From: Tenebrio molitor
Lineage: Eukaryota; Arthropoda; Insecta; Coleoptera; Tenebrionidae
Direction of reading: 5' to 3'
Assembly: GCF_963966145.1 (NCBI RefSeq)
Contig: NC_091050.1
Span: 19,034,001-19,098,000, forward strand
Length of the DNA: 64,000 nt
Part shown: piece by piece, positions 56,643 through 64,000 of the stretch
Numbering within the stretch: position 1 is the stretch's first letter
How the letters are laid out: each line of letters starts with the position of its first letter
Position numbers and translations under genes: made by a program
The notes under the pieces: generated by a model
What the model was told of the DNA's origin: nothing
Database searches by the model: none
What the model saw: the letters and a program-made list of their open reading frames with translations, nothing else

Positions 56643-57677
56643 AAAGTCCATTCACGTTGGATTTTCCCTGCCAAATTGTTGTCAGGTTGCAAGCCTGCGC
56701 CTCCTTTCCTAGTAATTTTTACATTATCGTGTTTTATTCGTGATAGAGCGATTTGACGTCTTTAATTTTGAATGTTAGTTTTTTAATAACATTCTATTCC
56801 TGGATGATTTTACCATGGCGAAAAGAAAAAAGGTTAATTTTAAAATTGCGTTAACCTTCCACAACTGAGGTAATGTGACGAAACCCGCAAGCTAATACGG
56901 ACTCAAGAAAAAATAGCTTTATTTCGAAAATTAATTAGTTAGAATCCTTTAATATTTAATGTATTGTATGTATTAACATGATTATAATCTATTTACGACC
57001 TTTATTGAGCAGTTTTAACAATACAACGTTATTTTAAAGGTAATATGTACATCGAAAAAACTTAAATTAGAAAAAAAATCATTAAAAATCAAAATACACC
57101 TTTCTTTTGTGGTATGCAATTGTAACAATACATTCTTGAAACGTCACAACCACAATCAAAACGTATATGTGTCTCTGAATAACTAAAATTTTATTGCCAA
57201 ATTTGTTCCATCATTTAGATGCAATCCTTACTTCCATCGCTTCCAATGAAAGAAACTTCACACAATTTCCTATTGCGTTCATTTTCTATACCTAACTTAT
57301 TCTGGTTCCTCATCACTCATCATGTTAGTCGCAGAAGGTTAAGTAAATGTAGTCATTAAGGGTTTTTTCACTTAATCAACAACGCAAGCAGAAAAATACA
57401 ACACCAACTGACACTATTTTTAGTGCAAGTGATAACAAAATGGATGTATTATTACCTATTGTTATCCTCTAGAAAGTTTAATAACAATATTTGAAAAATG
57501 ACTGTTTCTTTGCTGACAGCGAATAATATAACCTCTACAGTCTACGAATGACTTGGTTACTTTATCAGCCCGTATTGGTGACATACACAGCTAAAGCATT
57601 TTTGAACTAAAAATCACACCGCTACAATATTGAATTATTTGACCTTGACTAGGAAAATCCAACGTGAATGGACTTTA
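56642..57677. mobile_element. TIR element TAAAGTCCATTCACG (1.04 kb)
   Basis: TAAAGTCCATTCACGTTGGA, TTTTCC faces GGAAAATCCAACGTGAATGG, ACTTTA with a perfect 26 bp terminal repeat. The interior has no long coding frame, so it is nonautonomous. Confidence 0.88.
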
Positions 57678-57835
57678 GATAAAATAATTATTTTTAAAAT
57701 GTAGCAAACCGGCAGCAGTGTTGGGTTCAATTATAACCTAAAATAGATTTATTATGACAAATCACAATACTGTCAACTAAAATATCAGGTTTTCATAGAT
57801 AGTCCGAATTTGAAACAATCGTGAATGGTTTATAA

Positions 57836-58195
57836 TACTATCGCGGCCAAAATACTTTGGTCGTCACTTTTTGACACTTCAAATGTAAATCAAGTATTAA
57901 TGTCAATATACATGACAATTTCAAATTATTCTTGTCAAAAATATGGCACCTTCAGTTTTTGATAAATATAGAATCGTCTTACTTGCTTCTGAAGGTTGTC
58001 TAAACCGCGACCATGTTGATCTTTTGCTTTTGAACCCTGCCTCCGCAGCTGGGCTTTACCCCACCCGTATGACACTGATAGATTAAAATAATTTTGACAG
58101 TAGTAAAAAATAAGGTTAAACATCCTAAAGTTTGCTTTACAATTGAATGTCATTTATGTCACATTGACGACCAAAGTATTTTGGCCGCGATAGTA
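57836..58195. mobile_element. TIR family E, copy 1 (360 bp)
   Basis: TACTATCGCGGCCAAAATAC, TTTGGTCGTCA faces TGACGACCAAAGTATTTTGG, CCGCGATAGTA: a perfect 31 bp inverted repeat. The interior is AT-rich with CTGCCTCCGCAGCTGGGC in the middle. No coding frame. Confidence 0.9.
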
Positions 58196-58554
58196 CTATT
58201 GCGGGCAAAAAAAGTGGGACATCAATGTCATTGTCTTGACTTTTAATGTGAAATAATCCTTACCTGATTCTAACCCTACTTTGAATTGACTGACGTTGTC
58301 ATTAAGTATTGTAGGTTGTAGGGAATGATTGTAAGTAAGCAGGTAGTGAATATTTATTTAATGCAAAGTTCCAATCAAAATCTACCTTTATCAAAAGAAG
58401 AGAGCATTTGGAAAAGGAAAATAGAAGTATAAAATAAATTTTTAAACTGTCAGCTGGAATAGTGTCAAAAAAAATGACAATAAAGCTTGAACTACATCGA
58501 ATTTTTCAAAACTGACAGAAATTTGATGTCCCACTTTTTTTGCCCGCAATAGTA
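58194..58554. mobile_element. TIR family E, copy 2 (361 bp)
   Basis: TACTATTGCGGGCAAAAAAA, GTGGGACATC faces GATGTCCCACTTTTTTTGCC, CGCAATAGTA. It starts within the last two bases of copy 1. The outer TACTATYGCGGSCAAAA is common to both copies, but the rest of the arms and interior differ. Confidence 0.9.
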
Positions 58555-59615
58555 CATACTAAAAATGTTGCCTACGAAATCTTAAAACGCATTTTGTAAA
58601 ATTCCTTGAAACAAATAAACCGTAACTTACGCAGTCGGCGTTATCAATCATTTGTGAACTGATTTTAAGTGTGGAGCTTACCGCGGAGAACGTAAATTTC
58701 GGTGCCCCTCGAGAAGGTCACAGTTTAATTATTGTTGTTATTATTAATGTATTCGACCCCCTTTACACAGTTAAGTACAATATACACCGGCGACCATTTC
58801 GCTTCTCTGTGGTTTAATTATTTCCCGAATCCCTTGTGTCAATATGGAAATGTAGCCCATTAATTGTTGCAAACTTGGCGCCCGACATCTGCTATTAGCT
58901 AATAATTCACGATATGACGTATCATGAAATCGAAGTCCTTACGTCAAACGACGTCAGTCGCAAATTGAAATTATTTAAACGCTCGTCTCAACACAGCAAC
59001 TCCAAATTGCTTCGTTCATCAAAACTTCTCCTTCCTCCACACGGGAACTCCCAATGAATTATTATCATTCCGACGAGGTGCTATTTATTCAACAACTTTG
59101 CAAACACCGCCTCGAATTTTTACCTATGAATATGTATTAAAGGGGCGAAGGATTCGATGCAATTACTATTCAAATCGGCGCAAAGCCGTGGCCGGTATCG
59201 GCTTAATTAATTTTTTTTTTTTGAAGTATTGACTCAGGGACTGAAAGGAAACAGTCAGGTGGAACTCAAGTGTCCTCGGAAATTGTATTTTTATGTTTGA
59301 GAGGTTATTGTTCCGCTTATGTGATAGCACTTAACTTTACCTTTTCAGCTCTTGTTATTTTTTCTCTTCGGCGAACAACTCTTTCAGAATAATAATTTTA
59401 AACGATTCCACTTCGGTTAGGTTTCCCTTTGTACTACAGCTTGACGCCGGTCAAACCCAGGTCTGACACGGGACTGCTCTTTCACTTCTTCAACCAGAAT
59501 TACTCGTGCCTTAACTCGACGTAATTTGCAAACATAATAAACAATGACACATATGTTCTTATTAAATATTTAATAATAATAATAATGATAATGTTAATAA
59601 GACTACACCTATTTT
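58555..59615. other. Repeat-poor noncoding stretch
   Basis: About 1 kb without recognised repeats. It holds several homeodomain-like TAATTA/ATTAAT cores (58700-58920, 59210). Possible regulatory DNA, but no direct proof. An (AAT)n-like run lies at 59566-59590. Confidence 0.3.
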
Positions 59616-60463
59616 GGGCAGTATTAATAAAAGGTAGCAAATGCTTTTGCTAGCTATTTTATAAGTAATTGCTTTAAGTGATATTAATAAAAATGTAGTA
59701 AATGCTAGTGAGACCTGACTAGCAAATACTTTTGCTCGTTTTAGAAAGCATTTGCTTGACGATATTAGGATTTGCTTCTTTTACTATTAATAAAGTTTAG
59801 CATTTGCTTGAAATAGTAAGCAATTGCTAGGATAAATGACATTCTCCTTCGTGTCGTACTAGTAGTTATAAATCGGCTGTTAAAACACCACAACAGTATG
59901 TTCCAAGTGCCAAGAAACCGTAAATTTTACAAAGAAAGGAAAGACAATACCATTACAAGAGAAGATGATGTAAAATTGTTTCATTTCCGAAATGAAAGTG
60001 TTCAGTGGATTGCTGATTTTCTTGGGAATGACGATGCAGAAACGCGTGGTGGTGCTTTATCTTCGGTGATGAAAATAAAAATATTGTTGCGTTATGTGGC
60101 TGATCCAAGTATAAAAAATTAAATTATTCAAAGAGTAATAAATAGTGTTAAACTATTTACAGGATTTCAGATTGGGGTAGCTGAACTCATGGAAGTAAGT
60201 CAACCAGTTCTATCGAATGTTGTAAAATTCGTCACGGGAAAAATTATAGACAAGGCACCACTTTGGATACATTTTCCTGGCGCCCTGCGTTGAACGGCAA
60301 GCAATTACTTGTCAAGTCACTAGCATATGCTTTCGTCAAGAGGATTTCTTTATTAATACCAAAACAAGCAATTGCTAGAAGCAAAAGCTTTTACTTTAAA
60401 GCAAATGCTAATGCGAAGTAGCAAATGCTTAGAAGCATTTGCTTATTTTTATTAATATCACCC
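59616..60463 (+). mobile_element. Decayed Harbinger-type DNA transposon (848 bp)
   Basis: The left end GGGCAGTATTAATAAAAGGT, AGCAAATGCTT faces the right end, whose complement is GGGTGATATTAATAAAAATA, AGCAAATGCTT. Inside is a plus-strand frame from 59898: VQWIADFLGNDDAETRGGAL, MKIKILLRYVADPS, stop TAA at 60120, then broken text matching SQPVLSNVVKF and KIIDKAPLWIHFPG. This is the N-terminal part of a HARBI1-like transposase; the catalytic DDE part is missing. The AGCAAATGCTT motif recurs many times near both ends. No clear 3 bp target duplication was seen. Confidence 0.75.
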
Positions 60464-63400
60464 ATTGTCTCAAAATCTGCAAAAACAAAAACTTCTTTGC
60501 CGAAAGGTCAAAGGTTGTTGAATCACTAAAAGACTGAGATTAGGAGTTTCATTTCAAATGTTTACACTAGTTAATAAAGATCTGGTAAGTTTCCACTACA
60601 GTTTCAGATTCAATCCATTTAGAAAATTTACTAAACTTTAAATACTAATAGATTTTTGGTGGAGGCGCCGGGTCAGCTCGCCGCTGAGTCAACATTTGTA
60701 ACTCGAGAATACACTTTGAAGATTCTTACATTTCAAGTTAAAAAAGCGTATTAGTTTTCGCTTGATTTAATGAGAAAAAGGAGAAGCGTTCTTGTTTGAA
60801 ATGTACAAGACATATTTTTTTTTAACTTTGCATTATTTGAAACTTTTTACTAAAGAAGGATATTTGATTTGCAAAACTTTGTGATATGTAAATTTTATCC
60901 AAAAACTCCCAGATTTGAGAACCATCCCTCCTACAAACATTACCAAATAGACAAAAACCTCTTCAGTACAATGCCTTATATTTAATCCTTGCAAGTCTTT
61001 AGAAACCTATTTTTATTTACAGAGAGACGGATGGAATTTCATTAAAGTATTAAGTCTCAGTGTGACATAATAGAATGATCTATTATTCTCCTTTGAGGTG
61101 AATCCTACTTCCGCTTCGAAAATCCTGCACATCCTTTTTCCATTAAAATTCGATTACGACCCCAAACCGGCGAAATTAAAATTGTGCGCTTTTAAATATA
61201 AACAGAGTTTTTCGACAGGTGCTGCAACCACTCAACCCCTTTCTATCCGATCTAATTTTGGAAGTCGCATTTTAAAATAGTTTTCTCGAGTTTTAATTCA
61301 ATTTGTCAATACTTGAACGTTTTATATCCTTCCAGGATAAAGCAGAAGCCAATTAATTTGAAACGACGTTGCAGTAAGCCGACGAAGCCTGAAAAGCGCA
61401 CTTTATAGCTGCTTAGCGATCTTGCAACTTTAATCTAGTGATTAAATGCAAATTTCATTTGATAATAGATATATTCGAGGTAGTCGTGGGTGTCTAATAG
61501 ACTCTGGTGGGTTAATTTATTGCATTACATATTACCATGTCAAAGTCAGGAACACGAGTGCTTTGGTATTGAAGTACAGAATTATGCTACATAGTTATCG
61601 ATGAGCACAATACAGACGCCAAATGCAGATTTCGGTAAAGTTTCGTTGAATTGCAATCAATTGCGCATTATTCAAATTTGGATTAGAGCGCACAGAGTCG
61701 TCCTTAGTTTCACAAATAAAAACTGTTAGATAATAACTGTGATTTATACCGATTTTAGTTGATGAAATAGTTTGAATAATGCTGACCTGTCCATTGATTT
61801 AGATGAGGTAAATGTCAGAGTTAATTAATGGGTCTGTGTAACGATGCGTTTCGATATAAATAGTAAATTAACGTGCACATAATTATGTTAGTAAAATTGT
61901 GGTGGATTTAAACCATTTAATTTTCCAATAAAAAAATTAAAATTTAATAAAGAGTATTAGGTAACTGATTTTGTTGGAAATAAATAGCGTCCATGTGCAG
62001 TAACAATTTTTTTGGAAAATCAATTTTCCAAATTTTGATCTGGTTATCACTTATCAGATATCGTTTCTCATCCATTACCATTATTTATAAAAAAAAATAC
62101 CAAAAATCTTTATTTAGACCTGGGTTCGAACATTTTGTTGTTATGCAAAGGATAATATACTTTTCCCATTAAGCTAATGTTGTTTCAGATCAGCATATTG
62201 TACTTTGCTAAATAAAGGAGAGGCACAAAATTTCCATGGCAATAACATAGCCTGACAGAATTATTAACGTTCTTTTTATATGTCCCTCCAGCGATAAACA
62301 GACATGCAGAATGTTTACTCACCGATTTCTTTATTTAAAATCAACCGAAGCAACAATTTTATTTGGATTTTTATTGTTCATTTGAAACTTCTGACATACT
62401 TTATTCTTTAATCTATGTAGGAACAAAATCTCGTGATTTCCACCTGCTCGCTCTGGACTACACTATACAATAAAGCATTCATTATCAGCCCCTTGAGAAG
62501 GTTCGCAATTAATGAAAGGAAGACAAAAATTTCAAAATCATTTAATGACCATGCATGTCATAATCGCCAAAATTTTATTAAATGCGAATATCAGAATACC
62601 CTATTCTTTTCGACCAGTCGCACTGAGAGGCGGAGTCAAGGAGTGCACGTGACTACTGCACTGCTTAAGTGAACGGAATATAGTAAGAATGGAATCGCGT
62701 AATATAATTAGGAATAGAGAAAAATTCTACCTTTTTCTTTCTCGTTTTCCTTGAAACTGTTATATGTTTCATATTTTACGCTAGTTTTAATATTGAATTA
62801 TTGGAATATTGTTCACATGAACAATTCAAGTACGCTTAATAGTATGAAGTTATAGTTAGTTATTGGAAGTTCAGTTCAGTCAAATTAATTTTAGTTGAAT
62901 ATATTTGTGACATGACTGAATTTCAGTTTGCCAATTTCCAATAACTTAATTAATTTTCACCTGAACAATTAGGATAAAATACCACAAACTAGCAAATGTA
63001 GTGAAATACCTATTCTATAAATACGGAGAAAAACATGATTTGAGCTAAGAATAGAAATTTAATAACTTTGAGGAATTTGATAAATACCTTAACTACGTAA
63101 GATGAGAATGTAATAAGTTTGGAAACATGAAACTACCAATTACATCTTGATTTGATTAATTGCGGTGTAGTATCCAACATGCATTGCGGAACAAATACTC
63201 TAGTGATAAATATTGCTCCCTGGGGTTTGTTGGGTAACAATAATTAACACAGAACAATCCGGAACACTAGATAAATTAGATATGGACGTGCAGGTGAAGC
63301 TCATATTGTTGAGCAAAATAAGCGATAATAAGAAAAAATCACCGATCCCTTCCGAGTCACGTTAACCCAACCGGTTTCCCCATCGGTTTTATTGTCTCAA

Positions 63401-64000
63401 GTTTGTATTATCCCTGGTCCTGATAATGCTTCTTTTTGCGTCAGGTTCCTCGAAAGCGCATTAAGCCGGAGACAAGAGAGGAAACGAGCTAATTATAATC
63501 AATAGACAAGAAGAGGCTTAAATAGGAGCTTTCAGGTAAGGAAAACTCCAGGCAAGCCTCATGAAATTTTCAGAGTGACGTGACGTTACAGCGAAACAAT
63601 TTCCTGCTTGGGCCGGTCTAAAAATGAATTTTATTGGTGTTTCCAGTGTTGGCTTAAGATAAAATTTAATGGTTGCGATGAACTCGACACGTTTTTCACC
63701 AAGTCAATCAGGCGAGGTCACTGCTCGATAACTCTCAATTCAGGGATTCTGACGAATGTTGACCGTCAACAAGAGAGACTGATAATAATGGGTTCGAAGG
63801 ATCTTAGGGTTCTGGAGGCGTCGGGATTTATATTAGTCAATTACCTCCGATTCTCCAATGAATTGATTAAATAAACATGTTTTGTGTGTTTGATAGAGTT
63901 GGCTGACGGTTGATACCCACGGGATTTGCCTGGCTTGAGGTGGAGGCTCTCGAACCTATTCGTCTCCTTTGCAACACCATTTATCGTTTGATCTATACAT
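60464..64000. other. Noncoding stretch to window end
   Basis: No supported gene. A GC-rich patch at 60660-60695 (GGAGGCGCCGGGTCAGCTCG) and unique-looking DNA around 63340-63560 stand out from the AT-rich background. Open frames are under 90 codons and lack motifs. DGK's missing 5' exons could lie here or beyond, but none was identified. Confidence 0.4.

Noticed and set aside
58682..58735. Minus-strand CCGCG|GTAAGC as the donor of a missing DGK 5' exon
   Set aside because: The short upstream translation (GTEIYVLR) does not resemble the PH domain and no good acceptor precedes it.
1..64000. CRISPR array, operon or bacterial-type system
   Set aside because: Spliced eukaryotic genes throughout; no regularly spaced direct repeats were seen.

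Overview
The window looks like nuclear DNA of an insect, probably a beetle. The evidence is short spliced introns (about 40-60 bp in compact genes), AT-rich introns full of small inverted-repeat transposons, and proteins that read as insect orthologues. The species cannot be told from the sequence, and the beetle assignment is an inference. All exon joins below were placed by hand from GT/AG sites and reading-frame continuity. Three complete models close in frame: 261, 514 and 1242 aa.

Layout. (1) 1-300: minus-strand fragment of a non-LTR retrotransposon endonuclease. (2) 829-2004 (+): four exons of an unrecognised protein with a possible Cys/His peptidase signature. (3) 2556-3703 (-): DCUN1D1-like cullin neddylation factor, convergent with gene 2 and divergent from gene 4 across about 310 bp. 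(4) 4013-5870 (+): mitochondrial glutamyl-tRNA synthetase (EARS2). (5) 7937 to at least 30875 (-): type II diacylglycerol kinase (delta/eta class) with the end of a PH domain, two C1 domains, a split catalytic domain and a C-terminal SAM domain. Eleven exons are visible; the 5' exons were not found. (6) 20188-25028 (-): a complete ABCC-type ABC transporter nested in a 12.7 kb intron of the kinase gene, on the same strand.

From about 18 kb, and especially from 23 kb to 64 kb, the DNA is mostly intron or intergenic and dominated by mobile sequence. It holds a retroposed mobile-element ORF (18.4-18.95 kb), a tRNA-like SINE head (40.0 kb), a non-LTR retrotransposon with an intact RT ORF (40.6-42.4 kb), a decayed Harbinger-type element (59.6-60.5 kb) and more than twenty foldback or terminal-inverted-repeat elements. 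Several of these share termini, sit end to end, or are nested. One is a 740 bp hairpin whose loop is itself a palindrome.

The conserved genes cover ubiquitin-like signalling (DCUN1D1), mitochondrial translation (EARS2), lipid second-messenger control (DGK) and membrane export (ABCC). Nothing suggests a shared pathway. The links seen are a likely bidirectional promoter (DCUN1D1/EARS2) and intronic nesting (ABCC in DGK).
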